A stretch of 5,500 nucleotides of DNA, from contig JBCDIQ010000380.1 of NCBI GenBank assembly GCA_039024295.1, forward strand, positions 1-5,500. The letters run 5' to 3'. The position numbers were made by a program, and so were the translations under genes. How positions within the stretch are numbered: the stretch's first letter is position 1; each line of letters starts with the position of its first letter. The DNA comes from JBCDIQ01 sp039024295 (GTDB lineage Bacteria > Bacteroidota > Bacteroidia > J057). The notes under the pieces are model-generated. The model was not told where the DNA came from. It worked only from the letters and a program-made list of their open reading frames with translations, and searched no databases. Below are positions 1 to 5,500 of this stretch, piece after piece.

Positions 1-129
1 AAATCGAATAAAGAGATTCAGCCTTGTCGTTGATCGTTGTTGGATCAAAGTCTTTTCACGTCAACTTTAAATAATGGAAATGAGCAGAGAGTGTTTTCAT
101 GACATATATTAGAACAGGGTTAGTTCCAA

Positions 130-155
130 AACATATTATGATATTATAATATTTT
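130..155. promoter_or_regulatory. AT-rich 26-bp inverted repeat, candidate ArsR-family operator
   Basis: This imperfect dyad is centred between 142 and 143, with 13-base arms of which 11 positions pair. The core half-sites are ATATTATGAT (133-142) and ATTATAATAT (143-152), with a single mismatched pair (140/145); a second mismatch lies at 132/153. It ends 16 bases before the rhodanese start codon, where a bound repressor would block transcription. ArsR/SmtB repressors are known to bind AT-rich imperfect inverted repeats of about this size, and such a repressor is encoded third in the downstream operon. The binding assignment is inference. The tract is so AT-rich that some symmetry is expected by chance. 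A TATAAT string lies inside it (145-150), but no clear Bacteroidota promoter (TTTG then TAnnTTTG) could be placed upstream of the operon. Confidence 0.4.
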
Positions 156-171
156 AACATATACTGGTCTC

Positions 172-555
172 ATGAAATGGATTTTTATTGGCCTTGCACT
201 TCTAGTCGTTCTTTTTTTGGTATATATAAAATACTCCCTGAGCCAAAATGTGAATTCACTGAATCCTGAAGCATTTCGTCAGAAGATGGCTAACAGCCAG
301 ATTTTGGATGTTAGAACCAGCAGAGAGGTGGCCAATGGTAAGATTAAGGGGGCAGTGGTGGCCAATATCATGAGTGGAGACTTTAAGGATCGGGTTGCCA
401 AGCTCAACAAAGAAGAACCCGTCCTGGTCTATTGCCAGTCAGGTGTTCGCAGTGCAAAAGCAGCCAACGACCTCCAGCATATGGGATTCACTGAGGTGTA
501 TGACCTCAAGGGCGGCATGTCCGCCTGGCGAGCAGCCGGACTTCCGGTAGAATAA
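172..555 (+). CDS. Membrane-anchored single-domain rhodanese-like sulfurtransferase
   Basis: This 127-residue protein has one N-terminal hydrophobic helix (about residues 3-19) followed by one rhodanese domain (about 30-127). Rhodanese hallmarks are visible: DVRTSREV at 46-53, the active-site loop CQSGVRS at 88-94 with catalytic Cys88 and a six-residue C-to-R loop typical of sulfurtransferases rather than Cdc25-type phosphatases, and the closing GGMSAWRAAGLPV at 114-126. The family forms a cysteine persulfide on the catalytic Cys and passes sulfane sulfur to thiol acceptors; the physiological donor and acceptor here are unknown. The helix has no obvious signal-peptidase site, so it is probably an uncleaved anchor. 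Lysines at 2 and 20 flank it, leaving it unclear whether the domain faces cytoplasm or periplasm. ATG 172 is the only usable start, because an in-frame TGA lies at 139-141 and no other start codon follows it. It is first in a likely operon, with thioredoxin 31 bp downstream. Confidence 0.9.
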   Translation: MKWIFIGLALLVVLFLVYIKYSLSQNVNSLNPEAFRQKMANSQILDVRTSREVANGKIKGAVVANIMSGDFKDRVAKLNKEEPVLVYCQSGVRSAKAANDLQHMGFTEVYDLKGGMSAWRAAGLPVE

Positions 556-586
556 TTCAACTAATCAATCACAATTCATAAACAAG

Positions 587-901
587 ATGGAATCAACTCC
601 CAAAAAGCAGACCTTTTCAGAACTTATCCAAGGAGATACACCCGTTTTGGTAGATTTCTTCGCCACTTGGTGTGGTCCTTGTCAGGCCATGACGCCGGTG
701 ATCAACCAGTTAAAAGAAGAAGTGGGTGATCAGGCTCATATCATCAAGGTAGATGTAGACAAGAACCCTCAGGCCTCTATGGCTTACGGCATCCAGGGGG
801 TACCTACCTTCATGGTGTTTAAGCAAGGAGAAGTTGTGTGGCGGCAGTCAGGCATGCAATCTGGCAGCGCGCTTAAGCAAATCATCCTGGAAAATCAATA
901 A
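587..901 (+). CDS. Thioredoxin
   Basis: This is a 104-residue single-domain thioredoxin, the usual family length, without signal peptide or membrane segment, so it should be cytoplasmic. Visible hallmarks are the strand VDFFATWCGPC ending in redox cysteines Cys29 and Cys32, the buried acidic residue Asp23 equivalent to Asp26 of the E. coli protein, the KVDVDKNP strand and turn at 54-61, and the cis-proline Pro73 in GVPTF. Members reduce protein disulfides and can also reduce protein persulfides, using thioredoxin reductase as electron source; no reductase is in this window. Its place between a rhodanese and a thiol-rich regulator suggests a dedicated reductant for persulfide or disulfide forms of the neighbours, or for the peroxiredoxin downstream, but this is inference. 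I leave the symbol blank because a genome of this kind usually has several thioredoxins. There is no Shine-Dalgarno; the start is preceded by the A-rich AAACAAG. Confidence 0.93.
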   Translation: MESTPKKQTFSELIQGDTPVLVDFFATWCGPCQAMTPVINQLKEEVGDQAHIIKVDVDKNPQASMAYGIQGVPTFMVFKQGEVVWRQSGMQSGSALKQIILENQ

Positions 902-907
902 TGTCCC

Positions 908-1210
908 ATGGCTACTCCGCTTCGCTTACAAGCTGACAAGCTCAAGCGCGCTTCACAAATGATGCGCACCGTAAGTCATCCCAAGCGGTTGGCCCTGGTG
1001 GAGTTATTGCTCGAAACAGGGCCTCAGACGGTGACCCAACTGGCTGAGGCCCTGGATATTTCTCAGTCCAATACCTCCCAACACCTAAAAGGATTGGAAC
1101 AAGTAGGACTTTTGGCCGGGGAACGCCAGGGAAAAGAAGTTTATTACTGTGTCCAGAACAACCACCTCAAACACATGTTAGCATGCATCCGTGACTGTGT
1201 GGATTGCTAA
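908..1210 (+). CDS. ArsR/SmtB-family winged-helix repressor with Cys-rich C-terminus
   Basis: This 100-residue protein has the compact ArsR fold: N-terminal dimer helix with SHPKRLALVELL (23-34), helix-turn-helix VTQLAEALDISQSNTSQHLK (42-61) continuing into GLEQVGLL, a beta-wing GERQGKEVYYCV (71-82), and a C-terminal dimerisation helix. The classic alpha-3 metal motif ELCVCDL is absent; that segment reads QLAEALD with no cysteine. Instead Cys93, Cys97 and Cys100 crowd the last helix, with His86 and His89 before them and Cys81 in the wing. Family members are repressors released by metals, As(III), or thiol/persulfide oxidation; which signal applies here is unknown. The BigR/SqrR persulfide sensors use a cysteine in helix 2 that appears replaced by Glu32 here. 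The gene starts 6 bp after the thioredoxin stop and in the same frame, so the two are almost certainly cotranscribed. The in-frame TAA at 899-901 makes ATG 908 the first possible start; likely autoregulation via the 130-155 dyad is inference. Confidence 0.9.
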   Translation: MATPLRLQADKLKRASQMMRTVSHPKRLALVELLLETGPQTVTQLAEALDISQSNTSQHLKGLEQVGLLAGERQGKEVYYCVQNNHLKHMLACIRDCVDC

Positions 1211-1280
1211 AAGTCATTACATTTTTCCCTATCTCCCCCTATTCTTGCATTACGTCTGATTGTTCAATTAACCTTCAAAA

Positions 1281-1943
1281 ATGTCAATGGAAATGGACGG
1301 AACTCCCGTTACTCATATGCCCCGAATTGGGGACCCAGCACCAGACTTCACAGCGAAAACCACCGTTGGTGAACTGAATTTCAACACCTTTCGCTCAGGA
1401 AGTTGGGTAATCATGTTTTCACATCCAGCGGACTTCACACCCGTTTGCACCACCGAGTTAACTGAATTTGCCAAAGAAAAGGCATTTTTTGATGCTCATA
1501 ATACCAAACTCATTGGCGTCAGCGTGGACAGTGTACCTTCCCACCTTGCCTGGGTAAAAAATGTAAAGGATAACACCGGCATTTACATGGATTTTCCCAT
1601 CATTGCTGATCTGGATACCAAGGTTTCTCAAAAATATGGGATGCTACATCCTGGAGAAAGTGAAACAGCTACAGTTCGAGCAGTGTTCTTCATTGACCCC
1701 AATGGCATCGTTCGGATGATCTTATATTATCCCTTGAATGTTGGCAGGAATGTGGAAGAGATTAAGCGCTCATTGGTCGCCTTACAAACTACTGATATTC
1801 ACGGCGTAGCCTGCCCAGTTAACTGGCAGGAAGGTGAAAAGGTGGTAGTGCCTCCGCCTAAAAATCTGGAGGAGATGCAAGAACGCATCGACAATACCTC
1901 CTATGATAAGATTGATTTTTACTTGGCCAAAAAGGATTTGTAA
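1281..1943 (+). CDS. Peroxiredoxin, Prx6 (1-Cys-type) subfamily
   Basis: This 220-residue thiol peroxidase reduces hydrogen peroxide and organic hydroperoxides. The Prx6 active site HPADFTPVCTTEL (48-60) is intact: Pro49, Thr53 and peroxidatic Cys56, with the partner arginine Arg133 in TVRAVFFIDPNG. The long C-terminal extension ending in the PVNWQEGEKVVVPPP block (179-193) separates Prx6 from the shorter AhpC and BCP types. The only other cysteine is Cys178 in GVACPVNW, where human PRDX6 has Thr (VATP). The GxSxG lipase motif of human PRDX6 (GDSWG) is not kept; it reads SGSWV at 39-43. No signal peptide is seen, so it should be cytoplasmic. The start at 1281 is the most upstream ATG after an in-frame TAA at 1269-1271; Met3, Met5 or Met13 could also serve. 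It lies 70 bp past the ArsR gene without an intervening terminator, so it may be read from the operon. A TACGTCTG string at 1251-1258 only loosely resembles a Bacteroidota -7 element. Confidence 0.93.
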   Translation: MSMEMDGTPVTHMPRIGDPAPDFTAKTTVGELNFNTFRSGSWVIMFSHPADFTPVCTTELTEFAKEKAFFDAHNTKLIGVSVDSVPSHLAWVKNVKDNTGIYMDFPIIADLDTKVSQKYGMLHPGESETATVRAVFFIDPNGIVRMILYYPLNVGRNVEEIKRSLVALQTTDIHGVACPVNWQEGEKVVVPPPKNLEEMQERIDNTSYDKIDFYLAKKDL

Positions 1944-1974
1944 AACCCTCATCACCTGCCATATCTAGGCATTG

Positions 1975-2008
1975 ACCTCGACAGGGTTTTAAACCCTATC
2001 GAGGTTTT
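1975..2008 (+). terminator. Intrinsic terminator after the peroxiredoxin gene
   Basis: A hairpin is formed by 1975-1989 and 1991-2005: ACCTCGACAGGGTTT against AAACCCTATCGAGGT, 14 of 15 positions pairing with one mismatch (1982/1998). In RNA the central A-U pairs would open to give a loop. The 3' arm runs into TTTT (2005-2008) then CT, which suits rightward termination of the peroxiredoxin transcript 31 bp after its stop codon. On the opposite strand the hairpin is followed by TCAATG with no T-run, so it is a weaker candidate for stopping mfd transcription arriving from the other side. Stable hairpins with A-rich and T-rich flanks are typical Bacteroidota gene ends, as I recall them. Confidence 0.8.
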
Positions 2009-2009
2009 C
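1979..2009. repeat. Direct-repeat copy 1 (within the terminator hairpin)
   Basis: Bases 1979-2004 align without gaps to 2050-2075, matching at 21 of 26 positions with every difference a transition. The match continues through the shared TTTTC at 2005-2009 and 2076-2080. The two copies are 71 bp apart. This copy forms the well-paired terminator hairpin; the partner lies inside the 3' end of mfd. The similarity was counted by eye from the sequence. Confidence 0.65.
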
Positions 2010-2038
2010 TCTGCCATTGACAGGGATCAAAACTCTTC

Positions 2039-5000
2039 TCAAGGCTTTTCAACAGGATTTTGAACCTTGTCGAGGTTTTCCGCCGTATCAACACGCTGGT
2101 TTACGAAGTCATGGACCTCCCGAGCAAATCCGAGGGCCTGCTTCATGTTCTCAACCGACTGGTTGTAAATGAGGGAAAGGTACTTCTTGGACTCCTTAAT
2201 CGTCACCCTGGCACTGTACAGCTGAACGTAACTTAACAAGCGGGTAAATTTCTCTGAAGTATAAAAATGGGACTCATGGTCAGATACAAAAAACAAGCGG
2301 AACTGATCCCCCTTGAGTGTGACACGCTCCACCCCAATCCGTTTAGAGAGTTCCCGTAAACGGGTACAATCGAACAGGTTTAAAACTGGCCCAGGCAAAG
2401 GACCAAACCGATCCAGCATTTCAACTTGAATCTCCCGGAGTTCCTTGTCCTCAGTTGCGTTGGCAATTTTACGGTAAAACAACAATCGCTCTGAAGTACT
2501 CGGCACATAGGATTCAGGAATCCTGATGTCCAATTCCAGGTCCAGTTGGGTATCTTCAACAATGATGGACTTTCTAGCTGCGATTTCCTCTGCAAATAAA
2601 TCTTCAAAATGCTCTTCCTGAAGCTCCTTTACCGCCTCATCCAGAATTTTATGGTACACATCATACCCAATTTCGGCAATGAACCCACTTTGGTCCGGCC
2701 CTAACAAGTCACCGGCACCTCGGATATCCAGGTCTCGCAAGGCGATGTGGAACCCACTTCCCAGATCCGAAAATTCCTCCATCGCATTCAGCCGCTTACG
2801 TGCGTCTGGAGTAAGAGAAATTTCTGCTGGTGCCAGCAAGTAACAGAAGGCTTTCCTATTGGACCGTCCTACCCTCCCCCGCATTTGGTGCAGTTCGGAC
2901 AAGCCATACATCTGGGCTTGGTTAATGATGATGGTATTGGCATTGGAAATATCCAGACCTGACTCCACAATTTTGGTTGCCACCAGCACATCATAGGCTC
3001 CCTCGATAAAATTGGTCATGACCTCCTCTAGCTTAGCTCCGGTCATTTGGCCATGGGCAATTCCAATTCGTGCATCAGGTACCAACCGCCTCACGGCAGC
3101 ACTCACCTCTTCAATGTCCTTAACCCTGGGATGAATCAAATAAACCTGACCTCCTCGTTTCAGCTCATAGGCAATGGCATCTCTAACCGTATGCTCATCA
3201 AATCCCGTGGCCACAATGGTCTCAATCGGTTGACGGTTAGGAGGTGGCGTGGAAATAACAGATAAGTCCCGAATATTAAGCAAGGAAAACTGTAATGTCC
3301 GTGGAATGGGGGTGGCCGTTAAGGTCAGGGTATCCACCGTGGCTTTCATCGCCTTGAGTTTTTCCTTCACACTGACCCCAAAACGCTGCTCCTCATCCAC
3401 AATCAGAAGGCCTAAATTTTTGAACTTCACATCCTTGGAAACCAATCGATGGGTACCGATGAGGATGTCTACCTTTCCCTCCTCAAGTGCTCTGACAGTT
3501 TCTTTGATCTGTTTGGTGGATTTAAATCGGTTTACATAATCCACTGTAACAGGAAAGTCTTTCAGTCGATTTCGAAAGGTTTTATAATGCTGAAGTGCTA
3601 AGATAGTCGTCGGTACCAGGACGGCCGTTTGCTTGCCACTCACCGCTGCCTTAAATGCTGCACGTATGGCAATTTCGGTTTTCCCAAACCCTACATCCCC
3701 ACATACGAGCCGATCCATTGGGGTAATTTTTTCCATGTCCCCTTTGACTTCTTCTGTTGTCTTCAACTGGTCTGGGGTGTCTTCGTACATAAACGAAGCT
3801 TCCAGCTCACGCTGCAAGTACCCATCCGGATCAAAGGCAAACCCTTTGGTGGCTTTGCGCCTTGCATACAGGTCCACCAGGTCAAATGCCAGTTCCTTGA
3901 TGCGCTTTTTTGCTTTGGCCTTGGCCCTTCCCCAAGTATTGGTACCGAGCTTACTTAATTTGGGAGCTGTTCCTTCCTTGCCTGTGTATTTGGCGACTTT
4001 ATGGAGGGAGTTGACGTTCACAAAAATGGCGTCTCCTCCTGAAAAAATGATTTTTACCGCTTCCTGGTAATGCTCTCCTACCTTAATTCGGTGGAGCCCG
4101 GCAAATTGGCCGATTCCGTGGGTAATATGGGTCACATAATCTCGGGGATTGAGTTCCCGCAGTTCCTTCAGGGTAATGGCTTGGCTTCGCTTCTGGGCCG
4201 CCTTGACCTTGAACCGGTGGTAGCGTTCAAATATCTGATGATCCGTATAGCAAGCCACCCGCAGTTCCGGGTCCAAAAACCCTTCGTGCAAATCTCCTTT
4301 AACCCCCGTGAAGGCTACCTCTGGGTCAATCTCATCAAAAATCTCTTTTAATCGATCTAACTGCTTTTGACTGGGAGATACCACCAGATTAGTCACCGCA
4401 ACTCGCTGGTTATCCTTAAAGTGACTTGCCAAAAGCGTAAACTCCTTCTTGAACACCGGCTGGCCCGTTCCTTTCCACGACCAGGGGGTGGCAGATTTAA
4501 ACCAGTCTTTCCTTCCTGTCTGAACTACCGTGAATTTTTCAATCTGGTTCAAAAACTCTTCACGACTCAGGTATAAATCTTCAGGCTTGGAGGCCGTAGC
4601 ACCTCCCCCACTTCGCGCAATGAGCTGTTCAAAGGACTTAGAAGCTTTTTCGTACAACCGTTCCAAATCGGTCTGGACAAAGTCGATGTTTTTCACAAAA
4701 ATCAGCGAACTACTGGGGATAAAATCCAAAAATGAGACCTTTTTTTCCTGCATCAAGCTACGCTGGACATTTGGAATAAGGGCAATCTGCTTTACTTCTT
4801 CCTCTGTCATCTGAGAAGCGGGGTCGAATGTCCGGATTTTATCGACTTCCTTGTCAAAGAAATCTATGCGGTAAGGCAGGTCATGAGCAAAGGAGAAAAC
4901 ATCCAGAATTCCACCTCTGATGGCATACTGACCAGGCTCATACACAAAGTCTTCCCGTTCAAAACCATATTCCTCCAATACCTCCACCACGAACTCCATC

Positions 5001-5488
5001 CCGATCTCTTCCCCTTTTTTGATGTCCAAGGTATGCTGAATAAGGCTTTGCTTGTTCACCACTTTTTCATTCAGGGCCTCCGCAAATGTCACAATCACCT
5101 GACGGCCTGTTCGCGTGTGGTTTAGCTCATTCAGCACCTCCGCACGTTGCAATACATTGGCATTATCAACTTCTTCTACCTGATAAGGCCTTTTATAGGA
5201 AGCTGGGAATAGCAGCACTTCCTTTTTGGGCATGAGGGATTGCAAGTCATTCTGGAAATACAATGCTTCTTCTTTGTCATTCAGCAACACCACCACGCTT
5301 CGCTGGCTGTTCCGATACAATGCAGCAAGCATCAACGCCTGCTGGCTCCCCACCATGCCTTTCAAGTGATACTTATTTCCCTTGGACTTCCTTAATTCTT
5401 CTCCCCAGGTATGAATGAATTCGTTTGACTGGAACGAGGAGAGGAGTTCAGCTAACTTCATGGGCCAAAGTTCGTGATTTTTCATCAT
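2039..5488 (-). CDS. mfd: Transcription-repair coupling factor Mfd
   Basis: This 1149-residue ATP-dependent DNA translocase pushes stalled RNA polymerase off lesions and recruits UvrA for nucleotide excision repair. Domains in order: a UvrB-like module (about 30-245, with EPGQYAIRGGILDVFSF at 184-200 followed by YRIDFFD, the UvrA-binding region in the family); a variable middle with a Gly-rich linker at 293-297; the CarD-like RNA-polymerase-interacting domain (about 446-504, YVTHITHGIGQFAGL); and a RecG-like helicase core. The core shows Walker A GDVGFGKTE (597-605, Lys603), DEEQ (698-701), TATPIPRT (724-731), ATKIVESGLDI (837-847) and QMRGRVGRS (868-876). The translocation motif follows (about 908-935, including RDLDIRGAGDLLG), then the C-terminal regulatory D7 domain (about 995-1100). 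The length matches E. coli Mfd, and all motifs are intact. Two tandem ATGs (5488 and 5485) open the frame; Met10 (MKLAELLSSF, codon at 5461-5459) is an equally plausible start. The last 10-odd residues come from a repeat-derived tail. It converges on the peroxiredoxin gene. Confidence 0.97.
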   Translation of the reverse strand: MMKNHELWPMKLAELLSSFQSNEFIHTWGEELRKSKGNKYHLKGMVGSQQALMLAALYRNSQRSVVVLLNDKEEALYFQNDLQSLMPKKEVLLFPASYKRPYQVEEVDNANVLQRAEVLNELNHTRTGRQVIVTFAEALNEKVVNKQSLIQHTLDIKKGEEIGMEFVVEVLEEYGFEREDFVYEPGQYAIRGGILDVFSFAHDLPYRIDFFDKEVDKIRTFDPASQMTEEEVKQIALIPNVQRSLMQEKKVSFLDFIPSSSLIFVKNIDFVQTDLERLYEKASKSFEQLIARSGGGATASKPEDLYLSREEFLNQIEKFTVVQTGRKDWFKSATPWSWKGTGQPVFKKEFTLLASHFKDNQRVAVTNLVVSPSQKQLDRLKEIFDEIDPEVAFTGVKGDLHEGFLDPELRVACYTDHQIFERYHRFKVKAAQKRSQAITLKELRELNPRDYVTHITHGIGQFAGLHRIKVGEHYQEAVKIIFSGGDAIFVNVNSLHKVAKYTGKEGTAPKLSKLGTNTWGRAKAKAKKRIKELAFDLVDLYARRKATKGFAFDPDGYLQRELEASFMYEDTPDQLKTTEEVKGDMEKITPMDRLVCGDVGFGKTEIAIRAAFKAAVSGKQTAVLVPTTILALQHYKTFRNRLKDFPVTVDYVNRFKSTKQIKETVRALEEGKVDILIGTHRLVSKDVKFKNLGLLIVDEEQRFGVSVKEKLKAMKATVDTLTLTATPIPRTLQFSLLNIRDLSVISTPPPNRQPIETIVATGFDEHTVRDAIAYELKRGGQVYLIHPRVKDIEEVSAAVRRLVPDARIGIAHGQMTGAKLEEVMTNFIEGAYDVLVATKIVESGLDISNANTIIINQAQMYGLSELHQMRGRVGRSNRKAFCYLLAPAEISLTPDARKRLNAMEEFSDLGSGFHIALRDLDIRGAGDLLGPDQSGFIAEIGYDVYHKILDEAVKELQEEHFEDLFAEEIAARKSIIVEDTQLDLELDIRIPESYVPSTSERLLFYRKIANATEDKELREIQVEMLDRFGPLPGPVLNLFDCTRLRELSKRIGVERVTLKGDQFRLFFVSDHESHFYTSEKFTRLLSYVQLYSARVTIKESKKYLSLIYNQSVENMKQALGFAREVHDFVNQRVDTAENLDKVQNPVEKP
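2050..2080. repeat. Direct-repeat copy 2, embedded in the mfd 3' end
   Basis: This is the degenerate partner of the terminator-hairpin copy 71 bp to the left. It still shows partial symmetry: CCTTGT at 2065-2070 opposes ACAGG in the left arm, with some G-U pairs and lost pairs. Read on the minus strand it encodes roughly the residues ENLDKVQNPVE of the Mfd C-terminal tail. It is probably a decayed member of a hairpin repeat family that was captured as coding sequence, or that became coding when a stop codon was lost; this is inference. Confidence 0.55.
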
Positions 5489-5500
5489 AATACGAACTGA

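Noticed and set aside
2..55. Minus-strand open frame reading protein-like residues KDFDPTTINDKAESLYSI toward the left edge
   Set aside because: It is preceded by an in-frame stop (56-58) with no start codon between, and only 18 codons are visible. It could be chance or a broken gene, so it is not supportable as a feature.
2..70. Plus-strand open frame entering from the left edge and ending at TAA 68-70, possibly the tail of an upstream gene
   Set aside because: Only 22 codons are visible, with no recognisable protein signature, so it cannot be told from chance.
112..126. GAAC...GTTC small inverted repeat upstream of the rhodanese gene
   Set aside because: The stem has only four contiguous pairs and flanking pairs are interrupted; the 130-155 dyad is much stronger.
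145..150. TATAAT resembling a sigma-70 -10 element
   Set aside because: There is no matching -35 at the right distance, Bacteroidota use a different promoter consensus, and the string is expected in such AT-rich DNA.
102..162. Three ACATAT direct repeats (102-107, 131-136, 157-162) upstream of the operon
   Set aside because: The element is six bases in a strongly AT-rich stretch and spacing is irregular (29 and 26), so chance is likely.
901..936. Alternative ATG at 901 overlapping the thioredoxin stop codon
   Set aside because: Its frame reaches TGA at 934-936 after 11 codons and is not the ArsR frame.
1251..1258. TACGTCTG as a promoter -7 element for the peroxiredoxin gene
   Set aside because: It matches TAnnTTTG at all but one fixed position, but no TTTG element lies at the expected upstream distance; it is mentioned only in the gene entry.
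2040..2069. Minus-strand hairpin CAAGGTTCAA / TTGAAaagCCTTG at the mfd stop codon as a terminator for mfd
   Set aside because: The stem has a three-base bulge, overlaps coding sequence, and is followed only by GTTTTG several bases later, so termination is not convincing.
2380..5125. Several open frames of 69-145 codons on the plus strand, and one on the minus strand, across the mfd region
   Set aside because: All lie inside the intact, motif-complete mfd reading frame, show no recognisable domains, and have the composition expected of antisense or shifted coding sequence.

Overview
This window looks like ordinary chromosomal DNA from a member of the Bacteroidota, probably a Cytophagales-type bacterium. 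This is inferred from three things: none of the four plus-strand genes has a convincing Shine-Dalgarno sequence, the Mfd and peroxiredoxin sequences have a Bacteroidota feel, and a stable A/T-flanked hairpin serves as the gene-end terminator. The genus cannot be fixed from the sequence alone.

Layout: positions 1-171 hold no gene I can support, but end in a very AT-rich stretch with a 26-bp dyad (130-155) just before the first gene. Positions 172-1210 (+) are a tight three-gene cluster: a membrane-anchored single-domain rhodanese, a thioredoxin with a WCGPC active site, and a small ArsR-family repressor with a cysteine-rich C-terminus. The gaps are only 31 and 6 bp, so they are very likely one operon. 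After 70 bp comes a Prx6-type peroxiredoxin (1281-1943, +), either the fourth operon gene or separately transcribed. A strong hairpin with a short T-run (1975-2008) ends this rightward block. The rest (2039-5488, -) is a full-length mfd gene, converging on the peroxiredoxin, with its start only 12 bp from the window edge.

How the genes may work together: the first four share sulfur/thiol chemistry. Rhodanese moves sulfane sulfur through a cysteine persulfide, thioredoxin reduces disulfides and persulfides, and the peroxiredoxin removes peroxides through a cysteine. The ArsR-family protein carries clustered cysteines that could sense a metal, metalloid, persulfide or oxidant, and could autoregulate the operon through the 130-155 dyad. 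That integrated model is inference; the individual family assignments are firm. Mfd (transcription-repair coupling factor) is a housekeeping DNA-repair gene with no visible functional tie to the other four.

The most unusual details are the ArsR C-terminal Cys/His spacing, the upstream dyad, and a degenerate second copy of the terminator hairpin sequence that forms the last codons of mfd. No mobile element, CRISPR array, tRNA or rRNA was seen.
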